From the NCBI GenBank assembly GCA_000827265.1, contig KN834778.1, forward strand, positions 137,097 to 201,096: a stretch of 64,000 bases of DNA, read 5' to 3'. Position numbers and translations under genes: made by a program. This DNA is from Collybiopsis luxurians FD-317 M1. Its lineage: Eukaryota > Basidiomycota > Agaricomycetes > Agaricales > Omphalotaceae. Below are positions 49,969 through 62,360 of the stretch, in pieces. Each line of letters starts with the position of its first letter. The stretch's first letter is position 1. The notes beneath the pieces are model-generated. The model was not told where the DNA came from. It did not search any database and saw only the letters and a program-made list of their open reading frames with translations.

Positions 49969-50948
49969 TTAGATGCTTGATTTTGGTGGAGCACCCGCTC
50001 CACCAGCGACGATCATGGCTAATTGCATGACAGTCTCTTCGAACATCCCCAAACTTCCCGAGGAGATAATAGATGATGGAGTAGATGGCCCAGCCGATGA
50101 AGCACTCGAGAGGGTGGATGAGGTCGTCGTAGTGGAAGCCAATGAGGACGACGATGAAAAGAATGAACTGCTGGAAGTACTGGCAGAAGCTGGCGCCCGG
50201 GTATGTGAAGACGAAGTAGACGGAGGGGGCAAAGTGGAAGAGGGGGGATCATATGTTGATGCTGGTGTTTCAGAAGTAGAAGAACTGTCGCCACTGTCGC
50301 CTGAGTCAAAGTCCCAACTACCGTATAGAACTCCAACATCTTCCGAAGCGAAAAATTGGAACAGACTGGTCGAAAAGTCGAGACCTCCATATGGACAACC
50401 CGGACACTACGACACAAACTTGAGGGAAGGAAGTACAATTGCAGGGATGATGAAATACTAACCTCGTCGACGATTTGTGCCTGCGTTGACTTGCCACCAT
50501 AATTGATACTAATCATCTGGAAGCAGTCTTGTCCAGTCCCATATTGCTGAACGACAGATATATTACATTAGGATCATTTCGTATAAAATGGCCCTTGGAA
50601 ACACATACCGCAGAGTTCAAGGCAACCACCTACATTATAGAGCAGATTAGAATTAAAAAGCATACTCTATAAACCAATTTATCATTATATGCTCACGAAA
50701 TCACTGGGCACATTGGTCTTTCCACAAGCTCCCAGCCCTACATCGTAGAAAGTAAATCGAGCATTATCGAATCGCTTCTCCAAGGAGGGCCCTCGACGAA
50801 AACTAGCAGCCTCGCGTTTGGGTAGACTCGCATTGCTAGTGTGGCGTCGATGGAGCAGAGGATCGAACTTATGATTCGCCCATGCAGGACTGAAAAAGCA
50901 AAAGGCGAATAGGATAGAGAGAAGCATCTGACACGAAAATATGGGCAT
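49969..50948 (-). CDS. Secreted DPBB (RlpA/expansin-like) protein with Ser/Thr-rich tail, copy 1
   Basis: Starts MPIFSCQMLLSILFAFCFF, a signal peptide ending near PAWA. A propeptide-like basic stretch (RRGPSLEKRFD) precedes a double-psi beta-barrel domain: ARFTFYDVGLGACGKTNVPS, VVALNSA, QDCFQMISINYGGKSTQAQI, CPGCPYGGLDFSTSLFQFFA and VLYGSWDF. The conserved Cys and Asp-rich CPGCPYGGLD are typical. A Ser/Thr/Pro tail follows, and the last 40 residues are moderately hydrophobic (MQLAMIVAGGAGAPP), possibly a weak GPI signal. Exon 2 is only 21 nt (50609-50629). A paralog lies at 52722-53722. Confidence 0.78.
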
Positions 50949-51392
50949 ATGGTAAAGGTGGATGAACGGCAGACAGATTATAACTGGAAGGAATACTTAC
51001 ATGACGGCAACACGTTGGAAACACGAAATCGGAGGCTAGATCTTACGACAAGTAACATTCCAATTCCCGGCAACGACCAATTCCTCCTCGGGAACCGCCC
51101 GTTTCTTTACGGCTGAAGGCCCAAGGCAGCACCGATATTCATGGAATTGTAATGCCTCGCCTTTGCCTGATGGTAACTTTCAGCGCCTCAATCATTTTTG
51201 CAACATGTCCGTGGCATTGTTCGACCACATTTTTTGTGGGCTTCATAAAGCCCATCAAATTGAATCAACATTTGCAGGCGACAGGTTGTTAAACAGATGT
51301 TAGATACCGAAAAAAAGTTAGATAGACCTAGATAGACCTATTTCATCATCGATTTCAACCTGCCTACACCAGACCTCAGAGAGAGATCTTAC
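50949..51392. other. Intergenic, DPBB copy 1 promoter and methyltransferase 3' flank
   Basis: About 445 bp. Contains a perfect 10-bp tandem duplication (GATAGACCTA twice, 51321-51340). No gene recognised. Confidence 0.5.
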
Positions 51393-52249
51393 TCAGACAT
51401 GCTTGACAAATCGTCCAGCCTGATGCCACCAAAGGTTTTCCTCCGGCTCACCTGGTTTGCCCCACGACTCTCCTTCAGCCCACATACCTACTTCTTTGCC
51501 TTCATCATCAGCGCACGTCATCTCGCGAATATGGAGATGGGTTGGGCAATCCAGACGGCATCCATCCAGAAATATACTCCACAGAGGTGTCCAAAAACGC
51601 TGCCACCAAGCTACATCGGCTCTTGGGCTTAAGACGTGTTCATAGAAGAGCATTTGACCGCCCGGTTTGAGCACATCTCTGACCAGAGTGTTCAAAACAC
51701 GATCGGGAGATGGGATAGAGCAAAGAGTCAAAACAGACGTGATCGTATCAACGGGGTGTGGACCGCCCAAAGCCTCGAGAATCTGTAAAGTGTCTTCAGC
51801 ACCGCAGGAGAGGATGATTAGTGACCCCTCGGATTCGTGATATCCCTGTTTTTCTGCCGCCTGTCGAAGGCCTGGGTGCATCTGAGTATTGGGCTCCAAA
51901 GCGACATATCTTGCGACTTTGGAACGATCCAGATATTGAATAGTGTGACCAAATCCTGCATCAGAGAGAATGAGAATAGCCTGTTGACTGATGTGCTCGA
52001 GAAGAAATCCTGACCTGCACCTAAATCCAGTACGGTCCCCGCTGCATAGAGCAAAAGTGCTTTCTTAACTGGTCGACCATTTTCATCGGTAGGAGCGGCG
52101 AAAGCACTCCATACATGCGACATGAAGGTACGCGAAACATGAAAGATGAGTGAAGGTTTTTGATAAATATCTTTCAATGTTGGGACGAAAGCGACCCGTA
52201 CTGCTGCGAAAAGATCGTCAAAGAGAGCAAAAGCGGCAGAAAGCTTCAT
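51393..52249 (-). CDS. METTL7-like SAM-dependent methyltransferase
   Basis: From MKLSAAFALFDDLFAAVRVA (ATG 52247-52249), an N-terminal membrane-associated helix precedes SRTFMSHVWSAFAAP. The SAM-binding motif is split by an intron: GTVLDLGA then GFGHTIQYLD. Later RYVALEPNTQMHPGLRQAAE, DTITSVLTLCSIPSPDRVLN, RDVLKPGGQMLFYEHVLSP and RFWTPLWSIFLDGCRLDCPT are typical of the METTL7/thiol methyltransferase group. It ends WWHQAGRFVKHV. It lies between two DPBB paralogs, all on the minus strand; no functional link is evident. Confidence 0.8.
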
Positions 52250-52721
52250 TGATCGTGCAAGTAGTAGACAATGTATGTTCAAGATAGTAGACGCCAAATG
52301 GGCTCGAAATTCAGTTCTCTTACGAACCCCGCGAGAAATGCATAGAGGTTTACCCCATCGTGCTAGTGGTATTGATTCAGAATGTTACACAGCGTTCACG
52401 TGTCCTTAATCCACATCGAGTTGCGGTAGAAGGTGAGATGCAATATCCACACCAAAGCAAAAGTAGAATAGGTAAAATTTACCAGCTAATTATTGCTAGT
52501 ATCCAAGCCAAAATAAAAAGGAACAACAGAAACAGCCTAACCTAGGACGAAAAATTAAACAGAAAACCTGAGTACCTTAAAAGGTGCACAGAGACACGGG
52601 TATAATTGGAAGCAGCACGCAATAAATAAGAGTGCAAGCTGATGCAATGGGCGGAGAAAAGAGTCTACGATAATGTGGCAGAGTTCATAATAAGAGTTGA
52701 AATGAATAAAGCCCTTTGAGC
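52250..52721. other. Intergenic, no gene recognised
   Basis: About 470 bp, AT-rich, with the methyltransferase promoter and the 3' flank of DPBB copy 2. Confidence 0.5.
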
Positions 52722-53722
52722 TTAAGCGGCACCTTCCGCGGCAATGGCGGCAAAATTTAGGACTACCTGCTCGATGTTGTTCAATGTTCCGGCAGTTGCT
52801 GATGGAGATGGAGTGCTGGAGGATGAGAAGCTCGACGAGCTCGACGACGAAGAGCTCCAGCTCGAACTAGAACTCGACGAAGAAGACGACCAAGATGACG
52901 AAGATGACCAGGTGGACGACGAACTAGATGGGGTCCAAGTGGAAGAGGAAGATGTAGAAGTCGGAGTCCAGGTGGTCGAGTCGGGTGTCCAGGTGGTCGA
53001 AGGAGGGGTCCACGTACTGCTAGGCGTCCACACCGAAGAAGAAGAGCTGGATACTTCACCTCCGCCACTACCATCGTTGAACCACCAAGTTCCGCTCAAG
53101 ACGCCCACGGACTCATCCGCAAAGAACGTGAAAAGACCCTCAGTTAAATCAAGCCCGCCGTACGGACATCCAGGGCACTGGATGGTTGATGGTTGATAAG
53201 TGAGTGCATTGACTGGAGTTTCTGTATACTGACCCTGTCTGTAATCTGAGCGGTAGTGGTCTTCCCATTGCACTGCATGGTGATCATTTTATAGCAATAG
53301 TTTCCACTGTCATATTGCTTAAATGCAAGGTGAGTATTCGAGAGAGAAAATGACACATTTTTGAGACGTACAGCCGAGTTCAAGGCGACAATCTGAGGAA
53401 AAATATCAGTTAGACTCCTCAAAGAAATGACAACGGTGAATACTCACAAAATCGGAGGCGACATTCGTCGTTCCACAAGAACCACTTACGATCCCTTGTC
53501 AGTTGGAGCAGCCAAATATGAAGCGGACTTGACTCACAGGCCAGTGGCGAAGAAAGTCCAGCGAGAATTGGAAAAGGAGTCTCGCCTGAAAATATCAACG
53601 TTGCTAGAAGCACGTTTTGCAAGTTCATGGTGATTACGGAGGGCATGACCATGGGGGTTGGCGAAAGAGGAGAAAGGTAAGGCTAAGGCAAAGGTAGCAG
53701 CGGCGATTTGGAAAGTAAACAT
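52722..53722 (-). CDS. Secreted DPBB (RlpA/expansin-like) protein with Ser/Thr/Trp-rich repeats, copy 2
   Basis: Signal peptide MFTFQIAAATFALALPFSSF, then a pro-region and a DPBB domain: WTFFATGLGSCGTTNVASDF, IVALNSA, YCYKMITMQCNGKTTTAQIT, CPGCPYGGLDLTEGLFTFFA and VLSGTWWF. Tail residues repeat TWTP units (STTWTPDSTTWTPTS) and long Ser runs broken by Trp, about 100 residues. It ends NFAAIAAEGAA. Exon 3 is 21 nt (53372-53392). Same domain order, exon phases and neighbours as copy 1, indicating local duplication around the methyltransferase gene. Confidence 0.78.
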
Positions 53723-53999
53723 GTTGTTTTTTTCGTCAAAAATAAGGAGTGGAATGAGAGAGAGTGGAGGTCAAAGGCTCAGGAAAGCCACTTGAGAACA
53801 AAGAAAAAGGGTGAAGAGCAGGCGCAAATGGCGGTCAGGAGTAAGTGATGGCTTGGCAGGCGTCGGGCGGTGGTCACAGATCCTCATTTGTCAGCAAATT
53901 CTGGCAGCTGCACTCCAGTCTCCTTACATACACGCCAAAATGTCTGCATGTCACTTTCTCCAGAAAATTACTACTACTCGTACCGAAATCAACACACCA

Positions 54000-56900
54000 T
54001 CAAGAGCGTTCGGTAATCCCCTTCAGCATCTCTTTTAACGTTCGCTGATCGAGGATCCGTTCCCTCAATTCCTTTAGTTCCCGCAGTTGATCTTCTGAGT
54101 ACAGCGCCTTAAATGCAGTAGCATCCGTAGACATTCCCCAGATCACATCACGGAACCAAGCATATTCCTCTGCGATACGTTCTTGGATATGTTGATTAAG
54201 AACACTAGAAAGAGTACGTGCAGACACATTCGCAGACGAGGTTGGTGGTTCCACTCCGTCGTGGAACAAATCATTTGCACTGTCTCTGGCTCCTTCCTCT
54301 GCAGCTGTAGGTCCACCCAGATAAAGCAATACTTTCCGGGCTGCTAAGGCCAGCTTCTCTTCGCAAGCTCGTTTGAAGTTTTGATCTACCTCACTTGCGG
54401 ACGCTGGGGAAGCCCAATCTGGAACACCTTTAACGTCCTTGGAAGGGATAGAAGGTGAAACCGATGAAGGGGCAGAAGACGCCCGATTCCCATTGGTTGG
54501 AAACGCAGAAGCGGCGCTAAACGCTCCAACACGCTCTACCCACATTCGCAGTGGTTCGCAAACTTCGTTGGTGCAAGCCGTGATAGTGTTCTCACATGCC
54601 AAACGGAGAGATTGATTGATCGACTGTTGTTAGCCAAGTCATTAGAACACTCGCCGCCGCAGCAACTCTGGAATACCTACCCGTTTAGCATTGTCGATTG
54701 TACGTTTCCCGTCTGACCTCCCATCTACGGGATTATTGCCGGATTCGGTAGGAAGTACTCCAAATGTTGCCAGTAAAGATGCCGCTGAACCACCGCCAAA
54801 AAGCGAAGCTAGTGTATCTATACATAGAACCGTCCAGTTTTGAACGAGTCTTGAGCATAAGAGAGACTAACCAGTAACGCTTCCTGTTGCACTTGTATTC
54901 ATCTTTTGGTAACCAGCACCGTTCCAATCTAACTGTTGGCCAGCGTTCGAGTTTGCCAAACTATCACTTCTTTCTGCCCCAAGGCCAAATCTGGCTGGAA
55001 CTTCCCTCAAAATTAGTAGATGTCGTACTAAAAACAAGTGGCCGTCCAAGAGGGTAGTTTGGGTTATAAGTTCCGACATAGGTGTTGCTCCTGCTTCTGA
55101 TGCGGAATCCAGTTGCCGAGCTGTTGAGGATGAGACAGAATTCACGATGTTTTCAGAAGCCGCAACCAATGATGATTGACAAAGTACGATCGCCTCCTCA
55201 GCAATGTCTTCGAATATTACTGGCTGAATGAATGCTTAGATTTAAAAGGAATATAAATCAAAGCAAAGACACGGCGTACATTTACAAAATCATGCAATTG
55301 TTCCAAAACCCATATCGTCTTGCGTAAGCTTGGGAACCACGTATCCTGGTTTTCGAGCGATGCTCCATCAGTTTTGTTCGTTTCGACTTGTCTTGACCAC
55401 AATTGGCTGAAGCTTTCCTTCTCATTCGGCCGATCCTTCAATACTGGAAAAATCATCACATCAGATGTTGAAGGGGAACGAGTAACGAAGAGCTCACAGT
55501 TCTCACTTATACCTAGTGCGGTTAGCAACTTCCTTGGATAAGCAAAGTCACCCTCTTTGGGGACATAATGCCGTATATCACTTTGGACAACTGCCTGAGC
55601 TTTGAAAAATAACCTTGTTTGAGCATCCTGGAGAATCATTTGCAGCAGTTGTGAGATGTGGAGTCGAGGTTTTGAGGAACCAGAGTCCCAAGTCGTGGAG
55701 AGCGGTGCACGCAATGTAGGGTCCAGATCCAAATCGAGCTCTAGTTCACCGAGACCTTCATCCGCCTTCGCATAATCGCTTTCGCTCTCACTATCATCTC
55801 CAACATCCACATCTAAAACCATGAGGGCTTGAAGTACAGTACAAACCTCGCACAGAGCCGTTAGACGAGGTTCGTGTAAGATGCGAGGACGAAGATCGTC
55901 ATAAAGATAATCGCAAAGTATTTCCAGGTAATTGCTGCGCGGGAAGAATTAGTGAAGTCAAGTGGAAAGAACTGGCGAACTTACTAGAGAACATCTTCTC
56001 CAGTAGTAAAAAATTCTCTGAACAGATTAAATTCGTCTGTGCAGAGTTGCTTTAGGTAGCTACACCCAGCCCGTGTCTATGGAAAATATGAGATGAGACT
56101 CTTGGTCAAGGTAAAATGGTATGCTTACCAGTTCAACGACATCGCTTGTAGTGTTTCCGGAGCCCGAGGCCAAGTCAATACCTTTCACAAGACCTTCAAC
56201 CTCCGCTCGAACAACTGGGCCTACAAGCGCTTTGCGCGTCGCGAAATATGCGGCATGACACTCTCCAAGCAGAGCAGCCAGTTCGGCAGGATAGCTACGG
56301 GCGCGGTATTCCAGTTCTAGCAGGAGGGGTCGTAAGGAAGATGGGGCATTTGTCGCAGTAAAATTGTTATAGGTCATAAAGGAAGGTGAAGTCAGGGCAC
56401 GAAAGCGAGTGTATAAGAGATGGTGAATGGTCTGAACAGAGGAAGCTACGGCCTGCGATAGCTCTATATCAAACACTCATCTTGAAAGAGTGAAAACCTA
56501 CTTTATCAGCTATCTTTCGTCCGACATCCCCTTGCACGGCTCTCAAGCTTCCAACAAAGTACATTTTAATTAAGGTCATAGCTCTCGTTAAGCACTGGTG
56601 GAATCTCAGGAGATAAATTTCGGCTTCCCGGTAATGCCTGTGATCTTCCAACCATTGGATGCAGATGACAACTCGTTCAACCATGTTCAAGAATTCAGAT
56701 TCCATAACCAGCGGTTTTCCTCCTTTACCCTCGAGTACGGGAGAATTTAGCATCCGCGTCGCATATTCCAACTCCTTGAAGTAATCCAGTCGTTCGCCCA
56801 GCTCGCTTTCCAGTTTCAAGAGTGCATCACGCTCAATCAAGAGACCTTCGCTTGATTCTTTCAAGCTTCGCCCACTGTCCTCTACACCCTGCCATTGGGA

Positions 56901-57579
56901 ATGCATGGAAGTAACTTCAGAATGGACCAAATCTATCTGGGAAATAAGAAGGTCGCAGGCCTCAATGTGCGATGAAACAGAATCAAGATGAGCACGGAAA
57001 TGCGATTCTTGAGCATGAGTAACGGAGCGGGATATTAAAGCATGCCAGTCGTAGAATTGTTGGGGAGTATGCAGAGGATATCTTGGATGGAGTTTATGAC
57101 TAGTAGGGCCGAAACGAGACGGAGTTCCAGGACGTGAAGTGCCTGGCGACCCAGGGGTGACAGCAGATGGGATGAGTTTGTTATTACGAGTAAGAGGAGT
57201 AGAAGGTCGGGAAGGTGACTCTTTATCAGCAGTGGTGTTGTCAAACTGTAAAGCATAGTGAACGGAAACAAACAAGCACGCGAGAGTAGTGATAACGTAC
57301 TTTATCAGGAATTCTGGTGTATTCGGCAGCTTTCTTGACAGAGGATATACTTCTGATTTGTAGATCGTTTAAGGGAGCTTTGGCTTCCCATTCTTCTACA
57401 CTGAGCGTGGTTGCAGAGGGAGCAGGACTTTTTGAAAGCGGTGAAGGTTTGGGAGCGAGGGAATTTGGTCTGTGTTTTGGCTGCTGGTAAACAGGTTGAT
57501 TTTGAGTTGTAAATTGAGCAAAAGGGGATGGAAATGAACCAAGAGGCAACGGATTTGGTGTTGTCCCTCGACGGGACAT
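54000..57579 (-). CDS. COG3: Conserved oligomeric Golgi complex subunit 3 (COG3/Sec34)
   Basis: Tethering-complex subunit for retrograde intra-Golgi traffic. It begins MSRRGTTPNPLPLG with a Pro/Ser N-terminus, then SVEEWEAKAPLNDLQIRSIS, typical of COG3. TPQQFYDWHALISRSVTHAQ opens the helical bundle, followed by HLDSVSSHIEACDLLISQID and FKELEYATRMLNSPVLEG. FLNMVERVVICIQWLEDHRH, YLLRFHQCLTRAMTLIKMYF and later helices to the C-terminus (KALYSEDQLRELKELRERIL) complete it. About 900 residues over several introns. No catalytic sites are expected. Its start is about 800 bp from the divergent MFS gene. Confidence 0.85.
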
Positions 57580-58384
57580 TTGAGCTGGCCAAGTGAAGGT
57601 AAGCGCGCGCTAAAACGAAGGTTCGGGTATGATGACTGAAGTTACCTTCGGCTTAGTATTATAACTGAGTTGTTTGATGTCGGAGACAGTCGATTGATTA
57701 TGTTGGCTCGGCCTTGCTGCACTCAGACTCATCTCACTCAGACTCGTCTCAAACAAGCTACATATGCCCGGTAGCCACCAGTGTACCGTTTGAGCTAATG
57801 GTGACATCTTCTCGGGATCCGAGGTTGCTAAACCCGCCAAGCTTCTCACCGCAATACACTCCAGAATTATATATACTTCATATACATACTTCGACAGAAT
57901 CAGAAACTACTCTGCAATCACAGCTAATCGAAACTCGAGATCGAAGCCAACGCTGCGTTGCACGACCGAGGCTAATCGGAACGCATCAGTAAATATACCC
58001 TAATTGTCTAAATATGTGTGTAGGCAGTGGTGGGGCCAATGCGAATGCGATGAGAACTATATTCTAGCCGTAGTTACGAACATGTCGACATTTACCCCGG
58101 CTAGCGGGGGCGAGCTGACAGAAGCCTGACAAAGTTACCTCGGTCATCAACCCCGATATTGCTTCTCCGAGACTTGAAAAGTTTTTTCTTTGCATTTTAC
58201 AAGCTTAATCTCTCGATTTGCAATACCTAAAAATTAACAGAGTTTATAGCTTACCATGTCACCGAGCCTAAAAAAAGTTCCTTCAAGTGGAAAACAGTGA
58301 ATCTTCCTGGACCCTCGGTCATCAAGTTACCAATCGCGAGAATTCTCCCGATTCAATGTAAATTTGACAGCCCATAAAAAGGAC
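57580..58384. other. Divergent intergenic region, COG3 / MFS transporter
   Basis: About 805 bp. Contains a 15-bp tandem duplication with one mismatch (ACTCAGACTCATCTC, 57721-57750). A 79-codon minus-strand frame at 57610-57849 lacks recognisable features. No gene called. Confidence 0.5.
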
Positions 58385-60476
58385 ATGCGAATCTATTCAG
58401 CCCCAGTCAAACCCTCCGAAATGTCGTCCCAAGTGAAGAAGAACGATGGCAAGAAGGACGATATCGTCCTGACCAGTATAGTGCCCGCCGAACCCCAAGA
58501 ATCCAGCCATGCTGGACTCGACAAGCCTCATCTTCGAGAGCAACGACGCAACACCCTCGGAACGATTTCAGGGTGGCGTAAAGGAGTCCTTCTGTTCATT
58601 TTTTGCTTCGCCCAATTTTTAGACGCGTTCAACAACTCAGCTCTGTTTGCCGCTATCCCTCCAATATCGACTGATATCGGGATTAACAATAGTAACTCCG
58701 TATGGATTATTAGTGCATATCAGTTAACTTTTGCTTCGCTCCTGCTGATGGTACGTCCCACAAAACCTTCTACCGGCTTCTGGATTTCTGAATGTGATTC
58801 TTTAGATGGGCTCTTTCAGCGACCTTTACAGTCCTAGTACGTGCTCTCGTCTGGAGATCTTGGTATCCAAATGTAACGATTTTTTCGTCTCAAGAGTGGG
58901 CTTTCATCGGTGGCTTGTTCATAATATCGTTTTCGTCCCTTGGAAGTGGATTCGTCCGTGCACAACTGCCCTTATTCATTTTACGGGCGATCATGGGAAT
59001 TGGTGATTCTTCTGCTGTCTATCCTCTCGTGTCGAAACTTAACACGTTTACCTTACAGGAGCGGCCGTGAATATCCCGTCCGCTCTGGCGATGATTATTT
59101 CCATGTTCCCTGACCCCGCTAAACAAGGACAGGCACTTGGTTTATTCACAGCTGCTGTGGCTATTGGAAACGGTCAGTCTTGTGTACATCTCTGAACTGG
59201 AACGTCACTGAATACCACTCCCTTCTTACTAGTCACTGGCCTCTTCATTGGCGCCGCGCTCGCTGCATACGCATCATGGACATGGATCTTCTACCTCGTT
59301 ACAATACTGGGAATTGCCATGGTTGCTGGAGTCCTACTCGTGATGCCTCTTCGAATCTCTACAACTAATCCTGAGTTTGAGGGTTTATCCCATCGTGAAA
59401 AATTCAAGCGACTCGATCTTCCAGGTGTCGGAACTCTGACTGGTATGTTAGTCTTTCGCGGCCTGAATGGAGAAGTCTCATTTTTTTGTCGCAGTCTCGC
59501 TGGTGTTGTTGGTTTATGCTGTGACCACCGGCTCGATAGATGGCTGGGGCAAAGCCAAGGTCATTGTGCCGCTCGTACTCTTCTTCGTGCTTCTTGTGGC
59601 CTTCTTCCAGTGGGAAGCTCGAATTCCGGAATACATTGCTGCAGTGTAAAGTGCTTTCTAACTCATTAATGCTCTTGTACTTAATGTCAATGCTTAGGCC
59701 ACCGAAGATGTGGGATTACCAAAACTTCACAATTTTGGTAATCGTGGCCTTGCAACCCCTCACGTTCTGGGTCGCGACTCAGGTGGTCCTCTCCTGGTAT
59801 TGGCAATTCGTCTTTGATTGGTCCACTATCAGCGTCGCTGTACATTTGTGAGTCGGTTCTGTCTAATTTTCACCCTTATGAACTCACCAATTATATATAG
59901 CTTGCCCGTCGGCTTGGCAGTGTTCCCATTCACTATTATTGCTGTCATCCTTCAAAAGACTTTCCCCTTGAAGTGGGTCATCCTCATGGGCGAGACACTT
60001 GCGCTCGCCGGAATGCTATTGCTTCCATTTGGAGATACCAAGCCTCACTACTGGAGGTATGCCTTCCCTGGGTTCTTACTTGGTTCGGCAGGAACTACTG
60101 TGGTGTATGCTACGACGAGGTAAGTTTCAATCATTGATCCGAAGGGGTTGTAACATCTTACGCTCTTCCAAATAGCATCGCTCTCTTTGCCGCTACTCCA
60201 CAAAAAGTAGCAGGTATTGTTGGTGCTATTTTCAACTGTGCAATTCAAGTTGGTGCAGCAGCAGGATCAGCCATCATTACCTCCATTCAGACGTCTGTTG
60301 AGCAGAAGCATGGCGGCCCTAACTCTTATTATGGTCGTTCGGCTGGATTTTGGTTCATGTTTGCTTGTGCTGCCGCAGAGACTCTTGGTGTCATAATTTT
60401 CATGAAAAACACAGTGCCGGCTCAGAAAGAGACAGCTAAAAGACCGAGTGGGGACTCTTCCGAGGAAAGTGCTTGA
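58385..60476 (+). CDS. MFS transporter, drug:H+ antiporter-like (DHA2 group)
   Basis: Plasma-membrane major facilitator with about 14 predicted helices. The start MRIYSAPVKPSEMSSQVKK (or the second Met at 58421) opens a charged N-terminus. The first helix is VLLFIFCFAQFLDAFNNSAL and the second begins WIISAYQLTFASLLLM. The conserved SFSDLYSP loop between helices 2 and 3 is present. Others are GGLFIISFSSLGSGFVRAQL, NIPSALAMIISMFPDPAKQG, TGLFIGAALAAYASWTWIFY and VLLVMPLRISTTNPEFEG. The C-terminal half ends VPAQKETAKRPSGDSSEESA. About nine introns of 50-60 nt. Substrate cannot be read. Confidence 0.85.
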
Positions 60477-60954
60477 ACGCTGATGACATTCACGAAGTAG
60501 AGTTTTACAATATTCATACAATTCGTTGAACGATACAACACATTGTGTAATATACACCTTACCTAAACGATATTTTCATTTTTTTTTCGATGCGTGGTCC
60601 GACTGAGATTGTTTACCCTAACGGATGCTTTCTCAGGGTTTAGGTTTCCTGAAGTCTGCGTTTCGTTGTCGACTTCAATTCGATAGCAAACCAATGCACG
60701 CGTACATTCTGAATATATGCAATGCATATGCGTCCTGATTCTCGGTCCGGTACTGAGGTACTGATGATAGGTCCCAATACTCTCCAGTCTCATGACCGCG
60801 ATTTTACTGCTCTCCCTTGATATTTTCCTTACCTCCCGATGCTACCTCAAGGCTGGCCCGGTTAGTCTTTGAGGACTGATCACGAGAAGATTTCCTCTGC
60901 ACGGTATTTAAGTAGCGCGGGCTTTTCACGGTCATGTCAATATCTTTTTTTTCC
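60477..60954. other. Intergenic, MFS 3' flank and esterase promoter
   Basis: About 480 bp. TATTTAA at 60905-60911 lies 29 bp before the first ATG (60934) and 50 bp before the second (60955). A T run precedes the second ATG. No gene. Confidence 0.5.
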
Positions 60955-62089
60955 ATGTTCGCTCGTCTGTCTACACTCTCCCTCTTTTACTATGGTTTCA
61001 CCGCAGCCAGCAGTCTTGCGCCTGGTCAAATCAAGAACCTAGTTACCTTTGGCGACTCGTACTCAGATGTGACGGCGATGGCGGATGGAGGGACAGCTTG
61101 GCCTACTTACGCTGCAGGCTACGCAAACGTGTCTCTGTTTCCTTTCGCAAAAGCTGGTGCCACTTGCTCTAACAACATTACCAACCGTCCCTTCCCTTCT
61201 GTCTTTGAAAGCCAGCTTCCTGACTATTTCGCTGAAAGATCAAACGGAACGCTTCCCCATCTCGTCCCGGAAGAGACATTATATACCCTATGGATCGGAA
61301 CCAACGATGTCGGGGCGAATGGCTTGCTGACGGGTCATGGCGCGCTAGGCGTGTCATTGGTAGATACCGTCAGTTGTGCAATCGATTGGGTAAAGGTCAT
61401 GTATGCGAGCGGCGCAAGGAACTTTCTGTTCCAGAACGTGAGTATCTGATTCTATTGTCTCGCACAATCTGAAGGCGTAGGTGGTATGTAGATGGTCCCT
61501 CTCCAAAACACGGTTCTCTACTCGGCAGATTCCTACTTCAACCATTACTGGACTATGGAACGTAATACCTCGGAATGGAATATATTCATGTCTGAACTGA
61601 CGCGCTCGGGAAACAAACTCCAAGAGCTCATGCTAGAAGCTTTGGTACCATCCTTGAAGGATGCGCACCTTGGTAAGTATTTTTATGGCCTTCAAGTCGT
61701 TTTGATACAATGCTGACTGCTTTGAACCTTATACTGTTCATTCGGCAAGGCCTGTTTGATTCGTACTCACTTTTTGAAGATATGATTGCACATCCTGCCG
61801 CCTATTTGAACGGAACTGCTCCACTCAATACTAGTAGTTGTGTACATGCCTGCCATTACCAGTTGAACGAATCGACAGCAGACATGGGGATATGCACGAT
61901 AGCCAATGGAACCGACCGCGATAGTTTCCTTTGGTACGTGTTTAATATCGGTTCTATTGTTTAATCGCTGAAAGTTGCCCCAGGTACGACGAGCTACATC
62001 CTAGCGAACAGACAGACCGTAACATTGCGAAGGAAGTAGCAGAAGTCATCGAAGGAAAAGATAACAGATGGACAAGATGGATGGTTTGA
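60955..62089 (+). CDS. SGNH/GDSL carbohydrate esterase (CE16-like)
   Basis: Secreted acetyl-esterase family protein. I prefer ATG 60955 (MFARLSTLSLFYYGFTAASS), which gives a clean signal peptide and fits the TATA box; an upstream in-frame ATG at 60934 adds seven residues. Block I is LVTFGDSYSDVTAMADGG (catalytic Ser in GDSY), block III is LWIGTNDVGANGLL, and the C-terminal Asp/His block is YDELHPSEQTDRNIAKEV. Two acidic/aromatic segments (TVSCAIDWVKVMYASGARNF; MVPLQNTVLYSADSYFNHYW) lie between. Several NxS/T sites suggest glycosylation. Introns at about 61440-61492, 61672-61749 and 61934-61983. Confidence 0.85.
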
Positions 62090-62360
62090 ATGATTGAACA
62101 GGTGTGATTACATACGGAGGTGTCATTGATTGACATTGGTAAAACAGTTAAAAAGTACAAATATCAGTTCAAGGTGATGGACAGATTAACACAGATGATA
62201 ATGTAAAATCGAGTGGAAAGTGCATGAAGCCGTTGGGCATCCATGTCAACAGGAACAATATAACGAGGGAAAGATTTTCCATATTATACAATGTGTAGTA
62301 CAAAAACGCTTGACATATAATGGAGAATATACGGACCAAACAGCAATCAAAGTGACGGGC

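Noticed and set aside
52744..53196. Plus-strand acidic (Glu/Asp/Val-rich) frame opposite DPBB copy 2
   Set aside because: It is the complement of the Ser/Thr/Trp-rich repeat; copy 2 has the signal peptide, splice sites and domain.
57610..57849. 79-codon minus-strand frame upstream of COG3
   Set aside because: No motif; lies in the promoter region and overlaps a tandem repeat.
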